NCBI GenBank assembly: GCA_022592435.1
Contig: JABYQS010000281.1
Span: forward strand, 1 to 36,746
Origin: Cerioporus squamosus
Taxonomy: Eukaryota > Basidiomycota > Agaricomycetes > Polyporales > Polyporaceae
Direction: 5' to 3'
Length of the DNA: 36,746 nt
Shown here piece by piece: positions 22,833 to 36,415 of the stretch. The notes under the pieces were generated by a model. It was not told where the DNA came from. It did not search any database and was given only the letters and a program-made list of their open reading frames with translations. Made by a program: the position numbers and the translations under genes. Positions within the stretch are counted from its first letter, which is position 1; the number at the start of each line of letters is the position of its first letter.

Positions 22833-22962
22833 CATATATCGACATCGCGTACGCCCGCCATGACGACTTGGAGGATGTCGAACTACTGTGTGATCCCCTG
22901 CTGGCGATACAAATGCCTCGAGTATCATGTATACTACAAGCAGCCTCATCTGAACCCTCGCC

Positions 22963-24069
22963 ATGACTTCCTACGCTGTGATTGGAGCTTCCAGGGGTGT
23001 CGGCCTCGAATACGTCCGCCAGCTGGTAAGTCGAGCCTCGTCGGAGCAGGGCGTGTCTTTCATTCACCCTCACATCCAGGCAGCGAAACCCAACAGTACT
23101 GTGTTTGCAGTCGTGCGCAGCGCCGCCAAGTCCACTCACCTCCAAGCCGCCGTCAAGAGCTTGAAGAACGTGCACGTTCTCGAAGCCGATGTGGCAGACT
23201 ACGCATCTCTGGAGGTACTTATCTCAACCGAGACAACGAGTTTTTCGCCTGTCAACGATGCTGATGGCTTGTTCTCTTCGTTCACAGAAAGCTGCCAAGC
23301 AGGTCGCGGCCATGACCGGCGGGAAGCTTGACTACCTGATTCACAATGCTGCACGCTTGGAGTCGGAGGCCGACCAGAAGGGCATCGAAGCCTAGTGCGT
23401 TTCGCTTACTCGCATCCTCTAGGGGCTTCTTCTAACACACTCGCCGCAGCCCAAACATGGACGAGCTGGATGCGGACTTCATCGCCTCGGTACGTGCTCT
23501 ACAATAGCGTCTACCTCGAACCCCAAGCTGACTCGCACGGCCTCACAGTTCAAGATCAACGCACTCGGCGTCATACACAGCATCTCCGCCTTCCTCCCTC
23601 TCCTGCGCGCGGGGCCCACGAAGAAGATCGTCGTCATCAGCTCACCCGGCGCTGACCCCAAGATCGTGCGGAAGAGCGGCCTCGCTGACGTAGTCGGGTA
23701 CGCATGCTCGAAGGCCGCCGGGCTCATGGCTACGACCAAGTACGCCCTCAAGCTGCGGGACGAGGGCTTCATCGTCGTCGCTGTGAGCCCTGGCTTGGTC
23801 GACAACTCTGGCACGGTAGGAGAGAATGGTGAGCCTCAACCGTGGCTTGATTGACGACCTCTCGCTGACGGGTACTTGTGGCAGGCGATCCCTCCGTGCA
23901 TGCCGTGTTCGAGCAACTAGCCGGTCTCTTGTCTAAGAATTTCGGTGTCCCGGTTCCGCTGGAGACACCGGAGCAGTCCGTCTCCGCGCAGGTGAAGCTC
24001 ATCGACGGCCTCAAGCCTTCCGATAACGGGCTGTTCTTGGAGCATACCGGAGGAGAGTGTGCGTATTGA
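22963..24069 (+). CDS. Short-chain dehydrogenase/reductase, copy 2
   Basis: Six exons (22963-23025, 23080-23214, 23288-23394, 23450-23489, 23549-23828, 23885-24069), 269 residues, phases closed. SDR motifs: GASRGVGLEYVRQL cofactor loop, EADVADYASL, IHNAAR, VVISSPGAD with the catalytic Ser region, YACSK active site (YxxxK), SPGLVDNSG. It is clearly paralogous to 9948-11065: long shared stretches such as INALGVIHSISAFLPLLRA and TPEQSVSAQ, and identical lengths for the first five exons. Differences cluster around the active-site helix (YACSKAAGL versus YGMTKAAAL) and in the C-terminal segment before TPEQSVSAQ (NFGVPVPLE versus QGVSIEME), which may mean different substrates. The promoter carries a doubled palindromic element. 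The substrate is not deducible. Confidence 0.93.
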
Positions 24070-24208
24070 GTTTAGTACTGGGATTTGGGACGCAGGAAGA
24101 CCTCCGCAACTTCTGAAGTACTCATCGATATCCCTCATATCTCTCATGCGCACCACCTCGTTTTACAAACATGTATGCGTACCGAGCTGACTAAATTATC
24201 GAAGCAGA

Positions 24209-25199
24209 CTAAACCACTATCTGTTCCTGTGGCAGTTGCGCCACATCGAAGGAGTTCTGTGCTCGGTCGCGCACGATGGCAGGTCGCATGAACGAACGAC
24301 TCGGACTCAAAGCACACACGAGTTCACTCACCACGAGGTGTCTGCACGCTTCAAAGCACCTGAACAAGTACGCCCGGTTCCTCACGTCCTTCATCCCCTC
24401 ATTATCGAACGTCTCCGGCAACGGCACATGCGGCACAGACTGCTCGACGATCGTCCGCTCCTCGGGATACATACCGTTCTGAACAGCCTCGCTGAGCTTC
24501 TGCGTGACGGTGATCTTGTAGAACGTCGGCGACGCGAAGACGAACACGACCCCGACGAACGTCTCCACCTTGCGTTCCGTCTCGGCGCGCATACGGCGGA
24601 CCGTGTTATTGTGCTGGAAGCCAGCGATGGCATCCGCGACGAGGCGCGCGACCGCGTTGAACGCACTCGAGGTGTCCTGCGAACGCGAGTGAGTATACAG
24701 GACTACATCGCACTAGTAGAGTTCATGGAACCTTGTGCGCTTCGACGAAGAACATGTGCATGTGTGCCGGGGACGTACGCTTCATCAGGCAGCAAGCTGG
24801 GGACGCGATCACGTCCGAGCCGTCCATCCTAAACCGCACCGTGTGGCCACGTAGGACAACACGCTCGATCATGTCTCCTCTGAACCCCATGAGGTCTAAG
24901 ACGAGCTGCGCAAACCCGGCTATGAGGGCCTGGTTGCCATGATGCGGCATGCTGTCTGCGAGGTGGACCAAGAAATCGCGTGCGCTCTGCGGAAGAGGCT
25001 CGCGGTTTGCTCCATTTTGCATGTCTGTGGCGACCGCAGTGAGCAGCTCCCGCGGGATGGCGGACGGCACTTGAGGAAGCTCCGGGGACCCCGAGAAGAA
25101 CTCCTTGAGGGTCTCGCAGACGACTTGTATGTTGAAGGCGTCGAGGTCGTCAGCGGTCCAGTCCTTACCCGCTTTCGCGAGTCGTTCAAGGTGAGCCAT
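24209..25199 (-). CDS. Hypothetical protein, unrecognised
   Basis: Two exons of equal length (25199-24732 and 24676-24209, 468 nt each) with a 55-nt intron; 311 residues. No family recognised. Visible features: helical N terminus (MAHLERLAKAGKDWTADDLD, FNIQVVCETLKEFF), a central SARDFLVHLADSMPHHGNQALIAGFAQLVLDL, then RCLMKR-like and HMHMFFVEAHK motifs. Exon 2 contains ETFVGVVFVFASPTFYKITV, a hydrophobic strand segment, and RNRAYLFRCFEACRHLVVSEL. The two halves might form one alpha/beta domain; no catalytic pattern stands out. It converges on SDR copy 2 with about 140 bp between stops. The start at 25199 is the first ATG of the frame; the intron donor GTTCCA is atypical but the reading frame changes there. 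Confidence 0.72.
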
Positions 25200-25685
25200 C
25201 CTGCGAGACGTCGAACAGCAAGACAAAGCATTCTCGCGAGAATAGAATATCTATACAGACATGATCAATGCCCTGATACTAAGGGAGTGACCCTGTGCAT
25301 GGAGCGCATTGCTCACGATCCGACTGGTCTCGATCGCAATGCGGAAGTGGGCATCAACAATTCTTTCGGTACGTCTTGGAGTCAAGTTAGTTGAGATTGC
25401 AATCTAGGTTCTCCTGAGTCGCGCTAGTCACTCAGCTGGGCATCAACCTGGCCCTTTTCCGGATAAGGAGCACTGTCTGTTCGTTACTCGAGGCTCAGAC
25501 AGCTTCCGAGAATGATATGTTAACTTACAACTTGAACAGGCTTTTAAGGGTAGCTTCTACCACGAGCACCTCCGGGAAAATCGGCTTACGCTACCCGCGT
25601 CCACGATGGGCAGCATGATCTAGTTATAAACATCATTTCAGTCTCGTTTCGAATCAGACTATGCATTTGAAAGTCACGTACCTCT
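25200..25685. other. Intergenic region, nothing specific seen
   Basis: About 485 bp between two minus-strand genes: the ENA ATPase 3' UTR and the upstream region of the unrecognised gene. It is AT-richer than the surroundings, with no recognisable motif. Confidence 0.5.
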
Positions 25686-29454
<3,769 letters not shown>

Positions 29455-30322
29455 AGTGCAGTCGAGTTTGTCGTCAGCGTGGTATCGGCTTGTATGTCAG
29501 AGGCTGTGGGGGAAAGGGGGCACGCGTCGAGATGTGGGACACGCACATCAGCCTGTCTTAAGAGTTAGGAAGAGAGCTGCACAAGACTTGGCATTACTTA
29601 CAGGGCACGAACGTTCTCTTGTGGTATACCATATTCAGCGGACGAAAGAGCACTACACTGCATCCGGATGCAAACCAAGTCGTCGATCAAACTCCTTGGC
29701 ACAAATTGTGGGGCTCCGCGGAGTGCCCAGATGTATCCGCTGGTCTCGGGTTTGCGAGATTTCGCTTCATCGGTTTTGGATTACCTTGATTCGATGCGAG
29801 GTAGGTGCTGTTGCACAGACAGACTAAGTAGTATGGTTAAGCGGGAGAGTGGTGGAGTTCAAGTTGCGTCGTGGTCGCTGGCTGCCTGTGGCTGCGCTTG
29901 GCTGCGCGGCCACTGTCGGGCGCCTCCGTCGAGGACGTTGTTCGCTCCCGGTCATGACACGCTCCACCACGCTCGCGACGAGCTCAGACGTCGACCCTCG
30001 TCGACCCCTCCCTCTTGTGCTCACATCCCCCCTGCAGCGCACAGGGCCCGGGGCTCGCCATCTCGCTCGCAGCTGCACACCGCACGGCGCCGCCTCGTCA
30101 CTTCCTCTGTCGCGCCTTGGCTACGCCCTTCTTCCTCTCCTCCTCTCATCCCAGGCTGCTCCCTCGCTGTTCTCCGCCCTCGACGTTGGTAGCATGATTT
30201 GCCATGTACAGACACGTCGATAGTATGCATACATGGAGATTGCGACCGGAGTCTGAGTGGGAGGCGTGCACAGGGTACCGCGCCGACGCGCGCATGCAGG
30301 TGAGTCCAGCCCACGCTACACG
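29455..30322. other. ENA ATPase upstream region
   Basis: About 870 bp. The first few hundred should be the ENA promoter, though no clear TATA box is visible. 29850-30200 is a GC-rich, pyrimidine-biased stretch open in several frames; I see no gene I can defend. Confidence 0.4.
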
Positions 30323-31024
30323 ATGCAGTCGCGCCCGCAAGATGCACTTCGCCATCTTCCACCCCTCTGCATGGCAGTCGAAGCGCGAAGCTCTGCAAGC
30401 GGCTTCAGCGACGCTCGACAGGCTACACAAGCACGACGTGCTCGAGCAGCACAGCTCGAACTACGCTTGGTGTCACTGCCAGTGGCATTTGTGCGATATG
30501 TGTTGCGCACGCCCACAAACGTCAAGGTATGTACTCACTTCGTTTTATGCATCTTGCAGGTTTGCGCTCTAAAGTAATTCTGGATTCCGCGACTCCCCGC
30601 CACGCCCTGCCGTTCTCAGGACCCGCGACTGCTCTCGCGATTTCCACGCAGCCTGATCTCCTCACGGGCTATACAGCGCGGCCGAGTAGCAGACTTGGAC
30701 TCCAAATACTCCATGCACAGTTATATTCACTGGGTACGTCGTACGTCTATGTGCCTACATCATCGAGACTAACAGCCCTCATCTGCTCTTCCAGCTACCC
30801 AGCCTCCGCCACGGCGACCTCCCACTTCACGTCCGCGTCTCTCATCCACGCCCACAGCAACCCGCACCCCCGTCGAAACCTCATCTCGCGCGCGCGCACA
30901 ACGTGCCTGGGCGACGTCACCTGCAGCACCTGACAGTAAGCGCAACGAACAGCGTGAACGACACAGGAGGCCGTACGCGCCTGGACATGGCGGCCATATA
31001 CAGCATGTACGCCTCGGAACATAG
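30323..31024 (+). CDS. Tentative three-exon ORF, basic hypothetical protein
   Basis: A model with consistent phases: 30323-30526, 30620-30733, 30776-31024 (introns 93 and 42 nt, both GTATGT/GTACGT donors), 188 residues. Exon 1 contains RLVSLPVAFVRYVLRTP; exon 3 is Pro/Arg/Ser-rich (PPPRRPPTSRPRLSSTP, then SSRARAQRAW and a His/Gly tail). No family is recognised. The region is GC-rich, so open frames arise easily, and a competing start at 30204 in another frame cannot be excluded. This may be noncoding. Confidence 0.2.
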
Positions 31025-31295
31025 CTTAGCAGCCGCGCGGACGACAGAGGGAGCGTCTGCGCGCCTGCGATCGTGAGGGCAGAGCGCAGGGAGCAGTGAG
31101 CGGTGAGCCGCGACAGAGTACAAGGTCGAGGCAGGGAAGGTCTGGTACAAGGTGGGCACAGTGCCGTTGCCTCTGCTCGTCTGTCAGTACTTATACCCTT
31201 CGCATTCGCAGATCATATCGAGTTCTCGGAGGGTCCGGCAAGGTGGCCGTTCGTCACGGCTTACGTCGTGCAAGCGCATGCCATGAGTCTCAGTC

Positions 31296-32589
31296 TTGAC
31301 ACAGCGCCGAGCGGACGGCCGGTCCCGACTCCCAAGCAAGCGAAGTGCATCCTTCGCGCTCCTGCATTGCTACGACGCTAGCGACTATCCCCGGTTTCAG
31401 ACAGATATCGACGGCGTCGCGGGCGGCGTCGCTAATGATCCCGTCGTCCGCATGGCCGGACGGCGGACGCCTTTGCTTGGCCTACTCATACGCGCCGGCT
31501 CCGAGTTTGCGGAGCAGTTACAGGGTACGTCGCTGCAACCTCCCAAGCACCTGCTGCTTATCGTCGTTGACACTTCTGTAGATTGTTGCGAGCACGCACA
31601 ACGACTCGAGTACGTGCTCGAGCGCAGTCGAACTACATCGTGTTATCGAGTCCTACCATGGCAGGATCATGTGTCGAGGTCCATCCGGGCAGCGCAGGCA
31701 TAGGGCGGTCGACGGCAAGTGAAAGAACGCTGCGATGGGGTAAGTGCGAGCACGACCCCAACTCGGCGGCCGGAGTCAGCAGCAGCACAGCGCAAAGTTG
31801 TGGTGTAGGCGAGCGGAGGCCGTCTCGAAGGATTCGACCGCAACCGTTTGTCACGCTTGCGCTCCTCCCGGACTTGCAGATGTCGGCAGTTTCAGAGTTG
31901 AAACCTTCCCACGTGCGCTGTACGCGGCGGTTCCGAGTGTGGAGTACACGGTACGTTCCGGCACATCTCGACCATCTTGCGGCTGATTACGCTGACATGC
32001 ATATGCTTGCGCAGATGAATGGGAGTCTGCAGTTGTCGGTATGTGGCAGTAGGATCGCTGCGAGTTCACAGTCAGGCAGCAGCACGGCAGAGTCGAGCAC
32101 AAAAGTCGAAGGTGACGCATGTCGTACACTCGAGCTCTTGGCGAGTAGGTATGTCACGGTCGATCCGTGTGAGCGGGATCGCAGCGGGCCTAGGTACGTC
32201 CGCTCGGGTCAATTGTAAGAGCTCGCACATATGCGACGGTTACGAGATTGCGGACGAAGGCGCATCCCCGAAAGGTGCGATGCAGTGTATGCCGGTAAGC
32301 GCATCCTCTTGGGTGCCGTTCCATGCGGCTTTAGACGGGTGGGCGACGTGTGCTTACGGCCACGACTTCAGATCTGCGGCGAGGGCGGGCACCCGGCACC
32401 GAAGGTGAGGTCCGCATGCTTGGTTTGGTGTGCCTTTGCACACTTTCTCAATCACGTTCTAACTTTGTCTTCTGTTTCATGCTTGAGATGCAGCCGTTGG
32501 CGTTGGATTCGGACAGTAGCAGCATATGCGGTGGTTCCGTTGCGTTGGCAAGTGAAGTTCCTTCTGTACCTCCCGCTAGCAAACCCTGA
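31296..32589 (+). other. Exon-dense candidate gene, model unresolved
   Basis: The stretch shows about nine strong donors (GTACGT, GTAAGT, GTATGT, GTGAGG) each followed 45-90 nt later by an acceptor, a density typical of a real gene with tiny exons. The best-supported part is a 3' chain: 32015-32038, 32091-32144, 32194-32294, 32372-32404, 32494-32589, with introns of 52, 49, 77 and 89 nt. It is open throughout and ends at TGA 32587-32589; it reads DEWESAVV, then STKVEGDACRTLELLA, then CKSSHICDGYEIADEG, then a Ser/Pro-rich tail. Upstream, 31390-31703 is open with GGVANDPVVRMAGRRTPLLG and a CEHAQRLEYVLERSR helix, but I could not join the two parts without a stop. It could be a fast-evolving gene, a decayed one, or a spliced noncoding RNA. 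No family recognised. Confidence 0.25.
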
Positions 32590-33851
32590 CGACATATCGA
32601 TAAGCTCCTCCGCACCACATAGACTTCGATTACTTCGGCTATGTGGCATCATCAGCCACTCATGAGCTTGTGCAGGTGGTGGATTCGGCCCGAGTGGTCG
32701 GTAACACAACTTCGTACAATAGCACAGGGCTGAGTTCGGTTAACCATCATGCCTTCGCGCCGTCCGAACCTTCGCATCTGCGCTTGAATGTGGTGTTTCA
32801 TGTGCCAGTCACGGCCATCTCCTAAGCGGCGGCTCCAGTTTGCAGGTACATGCTGATCGTTCTAGCTCGCTGCTCAGACTCGTCAAGCATGAAATCACAC
32901 CGATGACCGACATTGGGATGGCAGGGCCGAATGTATACTATGCACATAGCCTCCAGATAGTATGCACCTTGACGTGCTTGTTGCTTTGGTTGAACCATGT
33001 CAACATGCAATTGCCAACACCCGTCCCGGTCACGGACGGCCGCACATCTTTGCGTTTAGTTAAATTCCACGTGCACTAGCCTGAGCAAGTAAGCGGTGGT
33101 GGATCCGTGACTTCTCATTCAAGCTCGGGTGTTCCGGTAGGATCACACGGCAAGCTCACGAAGTTGGCGGATGTCGAAGACTTGGAGCAGATCCTGTCAT
33201 TGCGAACAGCAGTCGACCAGTTCTCTGATGCCAATGCACTGGTCCTTGGACCTCGACCTTGCTGCAGAATCCAGCCTGAGGTATAGAGCACAACATCTCT
33301 GGTTTGTGAGGTACTGAGAAGGTGGCCAGCGAGCTCGTTATGCTGGGCCCAGTCCTACTGTACCTATGTGAAACTGCGGGTGCATGGTATGCCATCAGGC
33401 TCACGCAGACTCTCGCATATCTGGTATCTCTGGAACATCATTACATCACACTGGTTACTTATGTGGCGACCTCGGTTCATGCATGAACTGGATATACCAG
33501 GCCCGCGGCACCGGCTCATGCTCAGAGATCCTTTGTTTCAGCTTGGGATCTCTTCTCGGAGTGATTTTGAAGGCAGAGGCCGTCGCCGGTGCTAGTCATA
33601 CCGACAATTCCGCTACTCAGCACCAAAAGTATGGAATTGTGACGCTTGTCTACCAACAGTAAGGTACAGTGAAGACAGATTGACAATGCGGCCGCTCACG
33701 GGAGAAGGTGCACTATGCGACAAGCAAGCCTAGTGTGCGCCGCAGCGAGCTGGGCGGCGGACACTATTCTCTCCATTTCGAACTTGGTCCTCATTTGCAA
33801 GCTTCGGCGCCGCGCACCATCTCCTCTGCACCGTCAGTGCCCCATTCCATC
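32590..33851. other. Gene-poor stretch
   Basis: About 1.26 kb, AT-richer than the coding regions, with only short frames on both strands and no convincing splice chain. The last 100 bp should be the upstream region of the gene starting at 33852. Confidence 0.4.
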
Positions 33852-34656
33852 ATGCCCTGCACCTGGGAGCAAGCGAGAGCCTTCATCGACGAGATGCGCA
33901 ACCCTGGAAGCCTGGACACCGGCGACGAGGACGAGAAACAGCGTAGGAACGAGGTACGGAAGGAGCTGCGAGTCGTGGTCAGGGAGAAGCTAGGTGAGCA
34001 CAACCGGATCGTCTTTGCGTACCTTTGTTCAAGCGGGGTGTCCCGGACCAGTCGAGAGCACCGGAAGGCTTGACATCGGGATGAGCTGGTCTGTAGACGA
34101 CTTCATCGGCCTCATTGTGCACCGCGAGGGTCGGCTCGTCAAAGGCTGGCCTGCACACATCCTCTTCGGCGACCCGGGCAGCATCCCCGGTGGCGTGAAG
34201 TCTCTGAAGGCGCTCCTCGATGGCTGGAAGAGCGGAGAGATCAGATTCGTCAAGGCAACCGCGGAGGACTTGCGCAGAGCACGACGAGACCGGAGGAGTG
34301 TCCTCCCGAGCACGCCGGTCCCCCAGCGACCGACTGTTGCCGAGAAACGCCGTGCGTCCTCGCAGTTCATCCCGGGCCGGCTTGTAATGGAGCCCGTGCA
34401 TCTCGAGGTCATCGCACGGCCGAAGGCCATCCACGACGACGGAGCCCCGCCCACGAAGCGTCTGCGCATGACGACCGGCCAGAGGTCGGACAATAGCACC
34501 GTGCGAGCACACAGGAAGTCGTCCCATCCTCGCAGCTCAAAGACAGGCGTGAAGACTCCCCGGAACGTGTTGGATGACGACGCGTCGCCAACGGGAATGG
34601 TAGTTCTAGACGATGACCTTGCTCGGTCATTCGAAGAGGGTGAAGTCGAGATGTAG
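33852..34656 (+). CDS. Hypothetical nuclear-type protein, unrecognised
   Basis: Two exons (33852-33993, 34052-34656), intron 58 nt, 248 residues. The N terminus (MPCTWEQARAFIDEMRNPGS ... RKELRVVVREKL) is helical and charged. The second exon has a compact block MSWSVDDFIGLIVHREGRLVKGWPAHILFGDPG, then IPGGVKSLKALLDGWKSGEIRFVKATAEDL. The C-terminal half is basic and disordered (RRARRDRRS, KRLRM, KSSHPRSSK) and ends in an acidic DDDASPTG ... LDDDLARSFEEGEVEM. The layout (small folded domain, basic stretches, acidic tail) suggests a nuclear protein; that is inference. Its 3' half and downstream DNA were duplicated in tandem, and the copy at ~35.6-36.4 kb is degenerate. No homologous family known to me. 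Confidence 0.7.
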
Positions 34657-35330
34657 GGGTGGCGGGCGGCGGGCGACGAGTTCCTAGAGCGCATAGAAGA
34701 CAATACTCTTGTTCAATGTTCGGTTTACTCCCACATACCAGTCTCGATAGACGTACAATCCCACTAATGATCGCAACCGCCCGATTGTTGCTCACACAAT
34801 TGCGAACTTGGCGGCGTGCGTGCCGTGTCTGTAGACAAGTGGCGGTGGTCGCAAAGTGTGTTCGGCGTGCCGGATGGCTCTCGTTGGTTCGGCTGCCGTA
34901 CGAGAGTCTGGGCTCAGAGAGCTTGCTTCGGCCGCACCCGAGGGAACTTGTCCGGGCGGAGTTGAATCGCCTACTCTGCGGGTTTGAGCGTCAGACCAGG
35001 TTTTCGCCGCACCCGGGGCCACGTAACATGGCTTTCCCCCTCACCTTCGACGTTTGTCGACATACCTCTCACTCTCCGACTCGGACCACCCAGTTCCTTC
35101 GCAGCCCGTGCGATCACCGCCTTCACCGTGTCCTCCGAGTCGCTGCTGCACTCGACGACCTGCTTCCAGAGTCACAATGAGCGATGCGCACTGAACAGGA
35201 TGGAAGTAGCTACGTACCGCTCATGGTCCGCCGGCCTCGCGAGGTGAGTGTTGATTCTCTCGCCGTCATCGTTCTCTCTCGCTTTCTGGGACGCTGTTGA
35301 ACTCTGGTGCCTCACAACGGCGCAGCGCGC
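34380..35330 (+). repeat. Tandem duplication, left (better preserved) copy
   Basis: Includes the 3' part of the 33852-34656 gene plus about 670 bp downstream. Landmarks matched in the right copy are ACGACCGGCCAGAG (34471), GTCGTCCCATCCTCGCAGCTC, CTCTCGTTGGTTCGGCTGC (34878), GCGGAGTTGAATCGCCTAC, CGACGACCTGCTTCC and GTCCGCCGGCCTC (35226). Outer ends are approximate. Confidence 0.75.
34971..35159 (-). pseudogene. Possible coding remnant on the minus strand
   Basis: A 63-codon open segment preceded by a good intron-like sequence (35160-35217, GTACGT...GCAG). It begins VVECSSDSEDTVKAVIARAA, followed by KELGG, and ends in a basic tail, which looks like real protein. But the ATG at 35222-35224 before the intron is out of frame with it, and the frame that would match has a stop. 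In the right copy of the duplication the same segment has an early TGA and deletions. Probably a broken convergent gene; it could also be chance. Confidence 0.25.
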
Positions 35331-35599
35331 ACTATTTGACTCATGCTTGAAGTGAGAGCGGCCTGCAGTCTCCGGGAGTGCAGGGCGTGCGCAGCTTGCA
35401 TAGCGCCGCAGGACTGTGTGTCCAGCTGACCATAGAGTCTAAACGGTGGTGCCGCAACTGTGAAGAATGTCCGCCGTACACAATTCCTCGTAAGCACGCG
35501 TAACATCGTTGCCGTTGCTCGCAGCGGCTACGGGACACCCGAGACCGCCCCACGCAATAAAACACGAGCAGCACAGGCTGTCCGAGTGAGCTGTTGCGC

Positions 35600-36415
35600 T
35601 CACAACTGTCGTCGCGTACTGCGCCGCGTGCACCCGAGTCGTCAGTGCTTGGGTTCTTGCCCGGGAGACGTCTGCACAGTACAACCGGCCAGAGAACAGC
35701 GTGCGTGCACATCGCAAGTCGTCCCATACCCGCAGCTCGAAGATGGGCGTGGAGACTTGATATAATGTCCTGTACAGACCGGCGGGTATAGTGGTTCTGA
35801 AGGACGAGCTTGCATGGTCATTTGAGGTGGGCGAAGTCGAGATGGAGAGGGCGAAGAGAGCGGTGAGCTTCCGGGGTACACACTACGTAGAATGCGATAC
35901 TCTTGTGAAATGGTCCTGTAGAGGCGAAATATGTATGGTCCTGTCGTAGTGTGCGATCGAATGAGATTTGGCCGTGTCCGTGCCGTGGCCAAGCGCGTCT
36001 GACCGAGAGATGTGTGTGACGCTCTCGTTGGTTCGGCTGCATTCAAGTCTGGGCATGCTGCGGCCACACCCGAAGGGGGTTGTCCGGGGCGGAGTTGAAT
36101 CGCTTACGCTGCGGCTTTGAGTGTGAGCGACGGTCCATGGCCACGTAGTAACACGGCTTGCCCCTCACCTTCGTCCACGACTCCCTCGCCGTCCGGTGTC
36201 CTCGCAACTTGTGATCTCCCCGGCCTCGTCATGACTTGCTGCCGCTATCAACGACCTGCTTCTGGATGCACCGTGAGCGACTCTGCGGCAAAGAAGATAG
36301 AGTGAGATTATACCGCTCACAGTCCGCCGGCCTCCCAAGGTAAGTGTTAATCCTTTCACCGTCACCGTTTTCTCCCGCCTCCTGGATGCTGTTGGACTCC
36401 GGGCACGGTGTGCAT
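35600..36415 (+). pseudogene. Degenerate right copy of the tandem duplication
   Basis: Direct repeat of 34380-35330. The offset shrinks from 1210 bp (ACAACCGGCCAGAG, 35681) through 1144 bp (CTCTCGTTGGTTCGGCTGC, 36022) to about 1095 bp (GTCCGCCGGCCTC, ~36322), so several deletions lie in this copy. The part matching the hypothetical gene's end is recognisable (GTCGTCCCATACCCGCAGCTC; GTGGGCGAAGTCGAGATGG) but carries an in-frame stop and base losses, and the gene's first exon and core domain are missing. Treated as a truncated, nonfunctional copy. Confidence 0.65.

Larger units (their letters stand above)
22540..22850 (+). repeat. Tandem ~160-bp duplication in the SDR promoter
   Basis: Two direct, diverged copies. 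Paired landmarks are CCTCTGGAGGTGTATA (22571) and CCTCTGGCGGTGTATA (22730), CATGAGAAAGTCGTC and TCTGAGAAAGTCTTC, CGCGCCCCACA (about 22641 and 22800), and CCGACCACCGGTCGG at 22658 and 22818. Offsets are 159-160 bp throughout, and the exact outer ends are unclear. Each copy ends with an ATATA stretch, so the duplication doubles a whole promoter module. Confidence 0.8.
22288..22962. other. SDR copy 2 upstream region with repeats
   Basis: About 675 bp between the DUF3292 stop and the SDR start. Its right half consists of a tandem 160-bp duplication carrying the palindromic promoter element twice; the left 250 bp hold no recognisable feature. Confidence 0.6.
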
